A stretch of 64,000 bases of DNA from NCBI RefSeq assembly GCF_016746095.1, contig NZ_JAERTY010000001.1:248001-312000 (forward strand), read 5' to 3'. Origin of the DNA: Sphingobacterium faecale. Lineage in GTDB: Bacteria; Bacteroidota; Bacteroidia; Sphingobacteriales; Sphingobacteriaceae. This document shows positions 37,417 to 45,548 of the stretch, in pieces; position 1 is the first letter of the stretch, and each line of letters opens with the position of its first letter. The translations under genes and the position numbers were made by a program. The notes beneath the pieces are model-generated. The model saw only the letters and a program-made list of their open reading frames with translations, searched no databases and was not told the origin of the DNA.

Positions 37417-37475
37417 TCTAGTTATGAAGTTGACATGATAACTAGACCATATGATAACTCGATAACCAGATCACA
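37417..37475 (+). promoter_or_regulatory. Repetitive leader upstream of serA
   Basis: A 9-bp inverted repeat (TCTAGTTAT at 37417-37425, ATAACTAGA at 37438-37446) is followed by two further GATAAC motifs (37453-37470). It fills the gap between serC and serA. It may be a hairpin controlling serA expression or a regulator site; nothing known matches. Confidence 0.4.
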
Positions 37476-37487
37476 AAAAAGCAAATA

Positions 37488-38435
37488 ATGAAAATTTTAG
37501 CAAACGATGGGATAGATCCCATTGGTAAAAAAATATTAGAGGATGCCGGATTCGTTGTCGATACGGTGCATATTCCGCAGGACGAGTTGATCCATAAGCT
37601 TAATGCCTATGATGCAGTAACTGTACGTAGCGCAACAAAGTTGAGGAAGGAGCTTTTAGACGCCTGCCCGAATATTAAAGTTATTGGTAGAGGAGGGGTT
37701 GGGATGGATAATATTGATGTAGACTACGCACGTTCTAAAGGAATTACTGTCGTAAATACACCTGCTGCTTCATCACATTCTGTTGCGGAGCTGGTTTTCG
37801 CACATTTGTTGAACGGGGTTCGTTTTTTGTTTGATTCAAACCGAAAGATGCCAGTAGAAGGAGCGACCAATTTTGCAGGGCTTAAAAAGACATATGCAGC
37901 CGGAACAGAATTGAAAGGAAAGACGTTGGGTGTGGTAGGCTTTGGGCGTATTGGAAGAGCTACTGCACAGATTGCACTGGGGATGGGGATGGATGTTGTT
38001 TATTACGATTTGTTTGATGGGCCTACTTCTCTGATACTAAATCTATCTGGAGGAATAAAGGTGGATATTCCCGTGCGTCAGGTAGAGTTGAATGAATTAT
38101 TTGGCATCTCCGACTTCATATCTCTGCACGTTCCTTTTTTGGATAAAGCTGTAATAGGTAAGGAGGAATTTGGACTGCTCAAAGACGGTGTTGGTTTGGT
38201 CAATGCATCCCGTGGGGGCGTGATCGATGAGTTGGAACTTGTGGAAGCATTGAATTCCGGAAAGGTAGCTTTCGCAGGGTTGGACGTTTTTGAAAACGAG
38301 CCTACTCCACGTGAAGCACTGCTGACACATTCTAAAATATCTTTGACTCCACATATCGGAGCTGCAACGAATGAAGCTCAAGAGCGTATTGGAGAAGAGT
38401 TAGCTCAGTTATTGATTGAGGCGCTGAAGAAGTAA
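37488..38435 (+). CDS. serA: D-3-phosphoglycerate dehydrogenase (short form without ACT domain)
   Basis: This 315-aa D-2-hydroxyacid dehydrogenase has NAD-binding G-F-G-R-I-G-R (residues about 147-153) and catalytic Arg in N-A-S-R-G-G-V-I-D. The Glu/His relay follows in E-N-E-P and L-T-P-H-I-G-A-A-T. It oxidises 3-phosphoglycerate, the first step of serine synthesis; serC just upstream confirms this over other hydroxyacid dehydrogenases. At about 315 residues it lacks the C-terminal ACT domain of E. coli SerA, so feedback inhibition by serine through that domain is not expected. Confidence 0.92.
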   Translation: MKILANDGIDPIGKKILEDAGFVVDTVHIPQDELIHKLNAYDAVTVRSATKLRKELLDACPNIKVIGRGGVGMDNIDVDYARSKGITVVNTPAASSHSVAELVFAHLLNGVRFLFDSNRKMPVEGATNFAGLKKTYAAGTELKGKTLGVVGFGRIGRATAQIALGMGMDVVYYDLFDGPTSLILNLSGGIKVDIPVRQVELNELFGISDFISLHVPFLDKAVIGKEEFGLLKDGVGLVNASRGGVIDELELVEALNSGKVAFAGLDVFENEPTPREALLTHSKISLTPHIGAATNEAQERIGEELAQLLIEALKK

Positions 38436-38460
38436 TATTTCCGCAAATAAATGATATTAT

Positions 38461-38500
38461 GCGGCACACACCTGAAAGGTATCTGTGCCGCTTTTTTTTT
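38461..38500 (+). terminator. Rho-independent terminator of serC-serA
   Basis: GCGGCACA (38461-38468) pairs with TGTGCCGC (38484-38491). An extra inner ACCT/AGGT pairing is present and nine T follow. Confidence 0.92.
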
Positions 38501-38624
38501 CATGTAGCGCCCACCGGTGTGATTATAAGTTAGTGCCTGATATTATGATATTTTTATTTTTTTAGCACTAAAAATGATAAATTCGCATAATATTCGAGCT
38601 AATTGGGTATATTCACGCTCTAAA

Positions 38625-38680
38625 ATAGAGTGTTTCTGTTTTTGTAGAAATTTGAGATTCTGTATATAGAATCTTTTGAA
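38625..38680 (+). promoter_or_regulatory. Hairpin-containing leader of lysC
   Basis: An AGATTCT / AGAATCT hairpin (38655-38661 and 38668-38674) is followed by four T about 35 nt before lysC. Just upstream is a TTTCTG...GTAGAAA inverted pair. The first resembles a weak terminator, so attenuation is possible, but no leader peptide or lysine riboswitch core was found. Confidence 0.35.
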
Positions 38681-38712
38681 ATATAATATAAAGTTAAAAG
38701 TGTAATTACTCC

Positions 38713-40029
38713 ATGAAAATTCTAAAATTCGGTGGTACTTCCGTAGGAAGTGCAGTTCGTATCAAAGGGTTGTTAGAAATCGTTGACCCAAACGAACGTC
38801 AAATTGTGGTGCTGTCTGCAGTGTCAGGCACGACCAATGCTTTAGTAGAAATCGGACAAGCTTTTCTAAATAGAGATAAGCAGTTGGCCAAACAGCTGAT
38901 CGATACACATAAGGATAAGTACGAGGAACTTATTAAAGAGCTCTTTACCACCGAAGAAGGGCTTAAGAAGGGTAAGCAACTTGTTGATCATCATTTTCAT
39001 GTAATCGGCGCTTTTGCTAACAATGAAGTGTTTACCCCTACGGAGGAGAAAGTGATTTTGGCACAGGGTGAGTTGATGTCTACGACCCTATGGCATTTTC
39101 ATTTGGAGGAGATAGGGGTTGCTTCTGTATTGCTTCCTGCTTTGGATTTTATGAAGATCGATGAAGATAATGAACCCATTGTAGACTATATAGGAGAAAA
39201 GATCGGTCCATTTTTAGAGCAGAATCCAGATAATAAATTATTTATCACTCAAGGTTATATTTGTCGTAACTCTTTTGGTGAGATCGATAATCTCCGCCGA
39301 GGAGGTTCGGATTATACTGCTTCTCTGATTGGCGCAGCTATACGTGCTGATGAAATTCAAATCTGGACAGATATTGATGGGATGCATAATAACGACCCTC
39401 GTATTGTAAAGAATACAACACCGATTGCTCATCTTAGTTTTGATGAAGCTGCAGAATTAGCCTATTTTGGAGCAAAAATATTGCACCCGCAGAGTGTGTT
39501 TCCTGCACAGCGGTACAATGTGCCGGTCAGGCTGTTAAATACTATGGATCCTAACGCGCATGGAACATTGATTTCAAAAGCAGGGTGCGAAAAAGGAGTG
39601 ATCCGTGCTATTGCTGCTAAAGACAACATTACAGCAATTCATATACATTCTTCAAGAATGTTGTTGGCTTATGGTTTTTTACGCAAAGTATTTGAGATAT
39701 TTGAACGCTATAAGACACCGATAGATATGATCACCACTTCGGAGGTGGCCGTATCCTTAACAATAGATGATACCAGTAATCTTTTGGAAATAATCAAAGA
39801 GGTGGAACTCTTCGGTAAAGTAGGCGTTGATGAGGGGCAGACTATTGTCTGTGTGGTAGGCGATTTCGGAGCAAATACACATGGTTATGCTGCACGCGTA
39901 TTAGATGCGGTCAAGCATTTGCCGGTTCGTATGATCTCTTACGGGGGCTCTGATTATAATGTGTCTATACTTTTGGATTCAAAACATAAAACTGAAGCGT
40001 TACGGTCTTTGCATAATAGATTGTTTTAA
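38713..40029 (+). CDS. lysC: Aspartate kinase (monofunctional)
   Basis: This 438-aa aspartokinase starts with KILKFGGTSVGS. It has the L-R-R-G-G-S-D-Y-T-A-S-L and W-T-D-I-D-G-M segments of the catalytic domain. Two ACT-type regulatory segments follow in the last 140 residues (AIHIHSSRMLLAYGF and TIVCVVGDFG). There is no homoserine dehydrogenase fusion. It phosphorylates aspartate for lysine, threonine and methionine synthesis. lysA is 17 nt downstream, so this copy is linked to lysine/diaminopimelate supply, and allosteric control by lysine is plausible. Confidence 0.95.
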   Translation: MKILKFGGTSVGSAVRIKGLLEIVDPNERQIVVLSAVSGTTNALVEIGQAFLNRDKQLAKQLIDTHKDKYEELIKELFTTEEGLKKGKQLVDHHFHVIGAFANNEVFTPTEEKVILAQGELMSTTLWHFHLEEIGVASVLLPALDFMKIDEDNEPIVDYIGEKIGPFLEQNPDNKLFITQGYICRNSFGEIDNLRRGGSDYTASLIGAAIRADEIQIWTDIDGMHNNDPRIVKNTTPIAHLSFDEAAELAYFGAKILHPQSVFPAQRYNVPVRLLNTMDPNAHGTLISKAGCEKGVIRAIAAKDNITAIHIHSSRMLLAYGFLRKVFEIFERYKTPIDMITTSEVAVSLTIDDTSNLLEIIKEVELFGKVGVDEGQTIVCVVGDFGANTHGYAARVLDAVKHLPVRMISYGGSDYNVSILLDSKHKTEALRSLHNRLF

Positions 40030-40046
40030 TATTTAGAATAGAAGGA

Positions 40047-41204
40047 ATGTTTGAAAATAACGACGTGTTAAATCGTTTCTCTGCGCAGGAAACACCATTT
40101 TATTACTACGATTTGAATCTGTTGAGACAGACTCTGCACGAAGCAAAAGTGGCCGCCGATAAACGTGGATTCCATGTACACTACGCATTAAAAGCTAATT
40201 TTAACAGTAGAATACTTGAGATTATCCAATCGATGGGGTTTGGAGCGGACTGTGTAAGCGGTAATGAAGTACAACGATCTATCGATACAGGTTTTGCTGC
40301 AGATAAGATAACGTTTGCCGGTGTTGGTAAATCAGATAAAGAAATTATCACCGCATTAAAACATCGTATTTTTGCTTTCAACGTAGAATCTATTCAAGAA
40401 TTGGAAGTGATTAATGAATTAGCGGGTAAGCATGGTGAACGCGCTAATGTCTCTTTACGTATCAATCCTAATGTGGATGCTAATACCCATCATTATATAA
40501 CGACTGGACTTGATGAGAATAAGTTTGGCGTGCCCAATTCCGAATTGGAAAAAGCTGCTGCTGTAATCAAGACCTGTGCTCATATTGATCTGGTAGGATT
40601 GCATTTTCATGTAGGATCCCAGATTACCGATCTTAATGTGTTTAAAAGCTTATGTGTTAAAGTGAATGAGTGGAAAAATTGGTTTGAAGAACGTGGAACT
40701 TACATTCGGATTATTAATGTAGGAGGTGGACTCGGTGTGGATTATAACAATCCTGATGGTAACCCAATTGCCGATTTTGAAGCTTATTTTGATATATTTG
40801 ATAAGTTCTTAGAGCGTAATGCACAACAAGAGGTACATTTTGAGTTGGGACGTGCTCTAGTTGCTCAATGTGGTACGTTGGTAAGTCGTGTGTTATATAC
40901 TAAAAGTGGTGCGAAAAAGAACTTTTTGATTCTGGATGCAGGAATGACAGAATTAATGCGCCCTGCATTGTATCAGGCTTATCATAAAATCGAGCGTATA
41001 GGAGATCCTGTAGGCGAGGTGGTACTGAATTATGATGTAGTAGGGCCTATTTGTGAAAGTTCGGATAGTTTTGGTAAAGAAGTGTCGCTACCGGTAAGTA
41101 AGCGTGGTGATCTGATTGCCATCCGTACGGCAGGAGCTTATGGGGAAGTCATGGCATCCAATTATAACTTGAGGAACGAGATACGATATTTATACGCTGA
41201 TTAA
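40047..41204 (+). CDS. lysA: Diaminopimelate decarboxylase
   Basis: This 385-aa fold-type III PLP enzyme has PLP lysine K49 in HYALKANFN, the G-L-H-F-H-V-G-S-Q-I strand at about residue 187, the phosphate-binding G-G-G-L-G-V-D-Y and the C-terminal G-P-I-C-E-S-S-D / G-A-Y-G motifs. It decarboxylates meso-diaminopimelate to L-lysine. At 385 residues it is slightly shorter than the usual 415-420. It forms an operon with lysC and is followed by a terminator. Confidence 0.95.
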   Translation: MFENNDVLNRFSAQETPFYYYDLNLLRQTLHEAKVAADKRGFHVHYALKANFNSRILEIIQSMGFGADCVSGNEVQRSIDTGFAADKITFAGVGKSDKEIITALKHRIFAFNVESIQELEVINELAGKHGERANVSLRINPNVDANTHHYITTGLDENKFGVPNSELEKAAAVIKTCAHIDLVGLHFHVGSQITDLNVFKSLCVKVNEWKNWFEERGTYIRIINVGGGLGVDYNNPDGNPIADFEAYFDIFDKFLERNAQQEVHFELGRALVAQCGTLVSRVLYTKSGAKKNFLILDAGMTELMRPALYQAYHKIERIGDPVGEVVLNYDVVGPICESSDSFGKEVSLPVSKRGDLIAIRTAGAYGEVMASNYNLRNEIRYLYAD

Positions 41205-41231
41205 TAGCTCGCTTCAACTATATTAAGGTGT

Positions 41232-41265
41232 AGCCTCATTGATTTTTCAGTGAGGTTTTTTTTTA
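41232..41265 (+). terminator. Rho-independent terminator of lysC-lysA
   Basis: CCTCATTGA (41234-41242) pairs with TCAGTGAGG (41247-41255), including one G-U pair, and is followed by nine T. Confidence 0.85.
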
Positions 41266-41468
41266 TTTTTAAAATTTATTTTTTTACTGTGTCGAAAAGC
41301 GGCTTTTGTCCGTTATATACTCAAAATTTGGATGCAAAATATTATGACTTACGAGGACTTCAAAACAAATATGGTTTTTGATTGTATCTTAACGTGGGTA
41401 GACACCGTGTATCCCAAAAGAATAAGGAATGTAGATAGATTAGAATAAGAAATTAAACAAATATTAAA

Positions 41469-41939
41469 ATGAAAAAAATTACTTCAGTATTAGCTTTGTC
41501 TCTAGCTCTGTTGGCCGGTTGTTCCAATACATCTAAAGTAAAAGAGAGTCAAACTCAGGCCCAGGGGCAAGAGGAAAGCAAAATAGTGTCCGTAGAGTTT
41601 GTAGGAGACGGCACCGTAAAGAAAGCCGAAGGAAAGGTAAGTCTCTATGCGATATCGGAGCTTATAGCTGATGCTCCGGCAACCTTAATTATGGAAGAGA
41701 AAATCGAGCAGTCAGCATTGCCTTTTACGATTAAATTCAATCTGCCTGAAAATCATGAAAAACTTATAAAGCCTGAGGTTAGGGATGGGGAACCAATTAA
41801 ATATTATGTTACGATAGATTGGGATTCGAACGGAGACGGACAAGCAGGAGTAGGTGATATCGTTATTGATTACGATAAAAAATTCCCGAATGTGCTGATT
41901 GGAGAAGCTAATCAAGTGTTCGTTCATGAATCAAAATAG
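41469..41939 (+). CDS. Small lipoprotein, YbaY-like tentative
   Basis: This 156-aa protein has a lipoprotein signal (lipobox L-L-A-G-C, lipidated C18), a Q/E/K-rich linker, then one beta-rich domain. That domain contains an I-E-Q-S-A-L-P-F-T-I segment and a loop D-S-N-G-D-G-Q-A-G-V-G-D at about residues 119-130. The P-F-x-I-x-F and Y-Y-V-T-I-D spacing recalls the YbaY/YscW lipoprotein fold, but I cannot confirm this by eye. The loop matches the D-x-N-x-D-G calcium-binding pattern. It is monocistronic with its own terminator, and its function is unknown. Confidence 0.75.
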   Translation: MKKITSVLALSLALLAGCSNTSKVKESQTQAQGQEESKIVSVEFVGDGTVKKAEGKVSLYAISELIADAPATLIMEEKIEQSALPFTIKFNLPENHEKLIKPEVRDGEPIKYYVTIDWDSNGDGQAGVGDIVIDYDKKFPNVLIGEANQVFVHESK

Positions 41940-41979
41940 AATATCTTTAAATATTAATATAGCTTAATGAGGAAAAAAA

Positions 41980-42008
41980 CATACTGTAGCATGCAGTATG
42001 TTTTTTTT
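41980..42008 (+). terminator. Rho-independent terminator of the 41469 lipoprotein gene
   Basis: CATACTG (41980-41986) pairs with CAGTATG (41994-42000) and is followed by eight T. Confidence 0.88.
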
Positions 42009-42054
42009 ATCTGCCTGGTGATTTTATTTTTAGGGATACCCAACCCAAGTTGTG

Positions 42055-42062
42055 TAACTTTG
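42055..42062 (+). promoter_or_regulatory. -7 box of the 42153 gene
   Basis: TAACTTTG matches TAnnTTTG. It implies a leader of about 80 nt that contains two inverted repeats. Confidence 0.5.
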
Positions 42063-42075
42063 CAATTATGAAATA

Positions 42076-42123
42076 CTCATGTCTAGTGAGGTACAAACAC
42101 CCATGAGTCCGCCAACTGGCGGA
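42076..42123 (+). promoter_or_regulatory. Structured leader with TCCGCCA/TGGCGGA palindrome
   Basis: ACTCATG (42076-42082) pairs with CATGAGT (42102-42108). It is directly followed by TCCGCCA-AC-TGGCGGA (42108-42123). The two stems share position 42108 and so could compete. GC-rich TCCGCCA palindromes stand out in this AT-rich genome and recur between genes in several Bacteroidota. Confidence 0.5.
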
Positions 42124-42152
42124 TGAACATTTAAAGAAAAAATAATACACAT

Positions 42153-42407
42153 ATGCATACAAAAGAAGTCAAAGTGTCTATTAAGGTTTCGGTTCCTAAG
42201 GTAGTGGTAGATGAGGCTGATGGTCCTTATTTTTATAATATAGGATTTGAGAAAGAGGACTTTGTTAAGAAAAATGAGGTTGAAAATGGTATCGAAGCTT
42301 GGTTCGAAGGGTTTGAATTGGTTGCTAATACCGATACATCTATTGAAGAAGATACGGTGACTGCAAAACTACATTATATGGTGCTCGTGGAAACTTCTAA
42401 AGGGTAG
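42153..42407 (+). CDS. Small hypothetical protein (84 aa)
   Basis: This 84-aa acidic protein has alternating hydrophobic residues suggestive of beta-strands (KVSIKVSVPKVVVD, TVTAKLHYMVLVET). It has no signal peptide, membrane helix or known motif. It has its own -7 box and a structured leader, and codon use resembles the neighbours, so it is probably a real gene. I do not recognise the family. Confidence 0.6.
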   Translation: MHTKEVKVSIKVSVPKVVVDEADGPYFYNIGFEKEDFVKKNEVENGIEAWFEGFELVANTDTSIEEDTVTAKLHYMVLVETSKG

Positions 42408-42482
42408 GTCGATTTTAAACTATGGTGCTGGACTATGTTTTTTTTGTGAAACTGTAGTAGAATGGGCTTTGATTTGAAGTTT

Positions 42483-42490
42483 ACCTTTGT
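42483..42490 (+). promoter_or_regulatory. -7 box of the YggS-family gene
   Basis: TACCTTTG matches TAnnTTTG and lies about 60 nt before the ATG at 42551. No -33 box at proper spacing was found. Confidence 0.45.
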
Positions 42491-42550
42491 GTCATGGTGG
42501 ATGAGGAAGATAGAAAAGGGAGGAGTCCTGGTTTTTTAATTTTGATGTAG

Positions 42551-43282
42551 ATGAGTGACATAATCAACAATCTAAATATTATACTTCATAGGATGGAGGT
42601 AGCATGTAGAGACAGTGGACGTGATCCTAACGAAGTGAAGTTACTTTTAGCAACGAAAACAGTGCCTGCTGACCGTATTAAGGTAGCTCTAGAAGCTGGA
42701 CAGACACTGATAGCAGAGAATAAAGTTCAAGAAATAAAAGAAAAATATAAGTCCTTACAATCGGTGCCTCATACCAATCATTTTATAGGGCATCTCCAGT
42801 CTAATAAAATAAAAGATATCTTAAAATATGATATTAGTTGCATTCAGTCGCTCGATCGTCTAGACGTTGCCGAAAAACTTCAACAGCGTCTGGTATATGA
42901 AGGCAAAAAAATAGAGGTGCTGATTCAGGTGAATACTTCGGGTGAGGAGAGTAAATTTGGAACTCATCCAGATCAAGCGATAGAGTTGGTGAGAGCCGTA
43001 TCTCGATTTAGTAATATAGAGATTAAGGGACTTATGACCATTGGGCTCTTTAGCGCTGAAATCGAAAAAGTAAGGCCTTGTTTTCGATTGTTAAGAGATA
43101 TACAACAGGAAGTCATAGCTCAAAATATACCCAATGTAAGTATGCGAGAGTTGTCTATGGGAATGAGTGGGGATCTTGAAACAGCGATTCAAGAAGGAGC
43201 GACGATTGTCCGGGTAGGAACTGCTATTTTTGGACAGCGTATCTATGCGGATAGCTATTATTGGGACGAAACAAAGGCTTAG
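42551..43282 (+). CDS. YggS/PLPBP family pyridoxal-phosphate homeostasis protein
   Basis: This 243-aa single-domain fold-type III PLP protein has the PLP lysine at K36 (LLLATKTVPA), then E-N-K-V-Q-E, H-F-I-G-H-L-Q-S-N-K, and C-terminal E-L-S-M-G-M-S-G-D-L-E-x-A-I and V-R-V-G-T-A-I-F-G. These are standard for the YggS/YBL036C group. Members bind PLP and affect vitamin B6 and amino-acid homeostasis without a proven enzymatic activity. It is monocistronic here. Confidence 0.93.
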   Translation: MSDIINNLNIILHRMEVACRDSGRDPNEVKLLLATKTVPADRIKVALEAGQTLIAENKVQEIKEKYKSLQSVPHTNHFIGHLQSNKIKDILKYDISCIQSLDRLDVAEKLQQRLVYEGKKIEVLIQVNTSGEESKFGTHPDQAIELVRAVSRFSNIEIKGLMTIGLFSAEIEKVRPCFRLLRDIQQEVIAQNIPNVSMRELSMGMSGDLETAIQEGATIVRVGTAIFGQRIYADSYYWDETKA

Positions 43283-43309
43283 CTGAGGTTTCTTAAGGAT
43301 ATTTTCATC

Positions 43310-43534
43310 TCAATCGATTGGTTTGTTAGGGTATATCTTTCCGATTTGTTTTCTTTTCTTGGAAAGTAATACAACGATCCAGAATAAGAAAAGGGTTATT
43401 ACTGTTGCTGTAAAGCTAGTTGAGAAAATGGCAAACACTTCTGCTTCTGGGTTTATAGCATAGAGGGAGGAAAATGCAATTATGAAATAAATTATACCGG
43501 ATAATAATATTTTCATGTCATGTGTTTTGTTCAT
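43310..43534 (-). CDS. Small two-helix membrane protein
   Basis: The 74-aa product has two membrane helices (about residues 8-27 and 36-58) separated by a short acidic loop, and a basic tail (KKRKQIGKIYPNKPID) expected in the cytoplasm. No family was recognised. The frame is on the opposite strand to its neighbours and has no competing reading frame. Its convincing membrane pattern makes it a likely real gene, though short. Confidence 0.5.
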   Translation of the reverse strand: MNKTHDMKILLSGIIYFIIAFSSLYAINPEAEVFAIFSTSFTATVITLFLFWIVVLLSKKRKQIGKIYPNKPID

Positions 43535-43608
43535 ATTTAGATTACTTTTTACCCCTTTCGAAGTAAGCTGTATTCATAACGTATAATAATACTTGATCGC
43601 TACAATAG

Positions 43609-43637
43609 TCTTCTTCTTTTTTTTTAAAAGAAGAAGA
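43609..43637. repeat. 12-bp perfect inverted repeat, TTTTT loop
   Basis: TCTTCTTCTTTT (43609-43620) and its complement (43626-43637) flank five T. It is a purine/pyrimidine-biased hairpin lying between the small membrane protein gene and the accessory region. It lacks a U-tail on either strand, so it is not a classical terminator. Confidence 0.6.
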
Positions 43638-43769
43638 TCTATAAGTTAATCCTATATCTCATACCGGCAATTTATCTGATAACATGATCGGTAAATAAAA
43701 CATTGTTTCCATGATTGGATATATAAGCAGGTTTGTTTAAGTTTGTTAAAGCCAAATAACTTAATTCAT

Positions 43770-44009
43770 ATGTCGAGAATCTTAGCTTGCATATTATTGA
43801 CCTGTGCTTTTGGATTAATTGTTTCATGTAATCCCCAATCGGATGCATCCCGGCTTCTTCGGCAGGCTTGCGCAATCATAGAGGAGCATCCTGATGGTGC
43901 CTTAGGTTTAATAGGATCTATTCGGCATCCTGAGAGTATGTCTAATACTGGAATTCATAAAGATAAAATTGAGAAGGAAAATCTCCCTCCTAGTACAAAC
44001 TGCAATTAG
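43770..44009 (+). pseudogene. Truncated TPR-type lipoprotein (N-terminal remnant)
   Basis: From the ATG at 43770 the frame gives a lipoprotein signal with lipobox I-V-S-C. It continues P-Q-S-D-A-S-R-L-L-R-Q-A and I-I-E-E-H-P-D-G-A-L-G-L-I-G-S-I. This resembles the first repeat of long Bacteroidota TPR lipoproteins (usually E-x-x-P-D-S-A-L-x-L-L-x-S-I). Those proteins run for several hundred residues; here the reading ends after about 79 in a non-matching tail (ENLPPSTNCN). The TAG at 44007-44009 abuts the next ATG. I read it as the 5' remnant of a deleted gene; a short functional lipoprotein cannot be excluded. Confidence 0.6.
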
Positions 44010-44405
44010 ATGAAAAGGAGAACAAAAAAAATAGGAATTGTTATAGGGATAACAATTGTGCTGATTTCAAACATACCTGTCTTTAACCTCGGTCTGTTGG
44101 CAAGGCTTGATGATGGAAAATTACGTTATTCGAATGCTGATGGTTCCTGTACCCGAATAGAGAAATTTAATTATTTTTCTGGGTTAATTGAAAAAGAAGG
44201 AATTGAAGCCGGTATTGCGGCCAGAACACCTCCGCCAAAAGAAGGAACTACCGAAATGTACCGGTTGTATAGGCTGAATCCATTATACTTTTGGCGATGG
44301 AGCTATTATTTGATCGTGAGTAAAGATTTTAAGTATAAGGACTGGAAGGAAATTGAGCCTAATAGGGTGCCTTACGATCCGGATAATATAGGACAACAGT
44401 TTTGA
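44010..44405 (+). CDS. Small single-helix membrane-anchored protein, duplicate copy A
   Basis: This 131-aa protein has a basic N-terminus (MKRRTKK), one membrane helix (residues 8-30) and a mostly soluble domain. The C-terminus is W-S-Y-Y-L-I-V-S-K-D-F-K-Y-K-D-W-K-E-I-E. A close paralogue lies at 45549-45938. The first about 45 and last about 40 residues are nearly the same in both, whereas residues about 47-90 differ strongly and by length. The family is unknown to me. The ATG follows the upstream stop directly. Confidence 0.75.
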   Translation: MKRRTKKIGIVIGITIVLISNIPVFNLGLLARLDDGKLRYSNADGSCTRIEKFNYFSGLIEKEGIEAGIAARTPPPKEGTTEMYRLYRLNPLYFWRWSYYLIVSKDFKYKDWKEIEPNRVPYDPDNIGQQF

Positions 44406-44534
44406 TTTCTCTTCAGTTCTGGCTAATGTTTTTTTGGACATACTAAGGATGTATTGGATTTCAATCCGAAAATCTATAATTATAAAGTTTTCGAAATGAA
44501 AAAGGATATCTGAGATAAATTGAAATCGTATTAA

Positions 44535-45485
44535 ATGGATATGAAAGAGGTATTAGACAAAACCAATCTATGGGTAGCGAATGTGGTAACCGATCTCCCT
44601 TCTAAACACTTGTTGGGGAGTGCCTTGTTTCTATTACTCAGCATCAGCGCAACATTTTCGCAGAAAGCATTAATTGATTTTGATTCCCTTGCGAATCAAT
44701 ATAATGTAAATACTGTTGTGTTAGATATGGAACCACTCTATGAGCAGAAAAGTGAAATTGAATTGGTTAATGTATGGATTAACGATAGAACATTGCTCCT
44801 CATTGCCTGTCTTCCGGACTTTAGAAATGAGAACAATGTTTGGAGAAAATTATCCATAGAGGAAACGAGTGCATTAGATATCAATCATTCTGGATTATCT
44901 GAACAAATCGATAAGGTAAGACGAGGAGCGCATTTGGAAAACGGCTATTATTTTAAGCTGGTTAAAAAGATAAATGGACACTATTTTGTGAATGATCATA
45001 CCTTCTTTCAATTCTTCAAGATTGAAGAATATCCGAGGGCAATCAACACACCAATAAATACCATCAATGTGGAAAGGTCATTTTTTTCACTAAAAGACAT
45101 GATTGCACATTATCCGGAGTTGATCCCTGATGAGAGTTACTCGCCTATGCCTTGGCAGGAAAATACGTACAAGGTATATAATGATAGGCATATGTATGGA
45201 TATTATACTTCCGGATCAATCGATTGGAATGGAAAAAAAGGATTTAAGTTATGGACTTTCGGTCATTACGATGTGATAGATGGTCCAAGCATGCATATGG
45301 GGGTTGGGCGTTTTGTATACGTTCCGAAAATTGGTGTAGTAGGTGGTTCCTATGATTTCTACTATTATTTTGATAATCCAAAGAATGGATCTCCCAAATA
45401 CCACCGATATGATATTTCCAAAGAGCAGTGGGAAGAAAATATTTTGAGCGAAAAAATTGCTATTGGAAACCTTTTATTAAGATAA
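44535..45485 (+). CDS. Putative secreted protein of unknown function between the duplicates
   Basis: This 316-aa protein has a hydrophobic export-like segment (LGSALFLLLSISATFSQ) at residues 28-45. It is preceded by an unusual 25-residue polar N-terminus, so the true start may lie later although no in-frame ATG is available. The rest is soluble and aromatic-rich, with W-I-N-D-R-T-L-L-L-I-A, a Y-G-Y-Y-T-S-G-S-I-D-W-N-G-K-K-G-F-K-L-W segment, and strands rich in Tyr and Gly. No catalytic motif or known domain was recognised. It is flanked on both sides by copies of the same small membrane protein. Confidence 0.7.
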   Translation: MDMKEVLDKTNLWVANVVTDLPSKHLLGSALFLLLSISATFSQKALIDFDSLANQYNVNTVVLDMEPLYEQKSEIELVNVWINDRTLLLIACLPDFRNENNVWRKLSIEETSALDINHSGLSEQIDKVRRGAHLENGYYFKLVKKINGHYFVNDHTFFQFFKIEEYPRAINTPINTINVERSFFSLKDMIAHYPELIPDESYSPMPWQENTYKVYNDRHMYGYYTSGSIDWNGKKGFKLWTFGHYDVIDGPSMHMGVGRFVYVPKIGVVGGSYDFYYYFDNPKNGSPKYHRYDISKEQWEENILSEKIAIGNLLLR

Positions 45486-45548
45486 CAGGATTAACACCTA
45501 TTGGAGATTGTCTTTTGCGGAAACTGTGTAATTAAAATCATGGCAACA

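Noticed and set aside
41436..41445. TAGATTAGAA upstream of the 41469 lipoprotein, the reverse complement of the RND-pump repeat
   Set aside because: A single 10-bp AT-rich match in 64 kb is expected by chance; there is no tandem partner at 11 bp.
43672..43875. 67-aa minus-strand frame opposite the truncated lipoprotein
   Set aside because: It overlaps a frame with a clear lipoprotein signal and has no features of its own.
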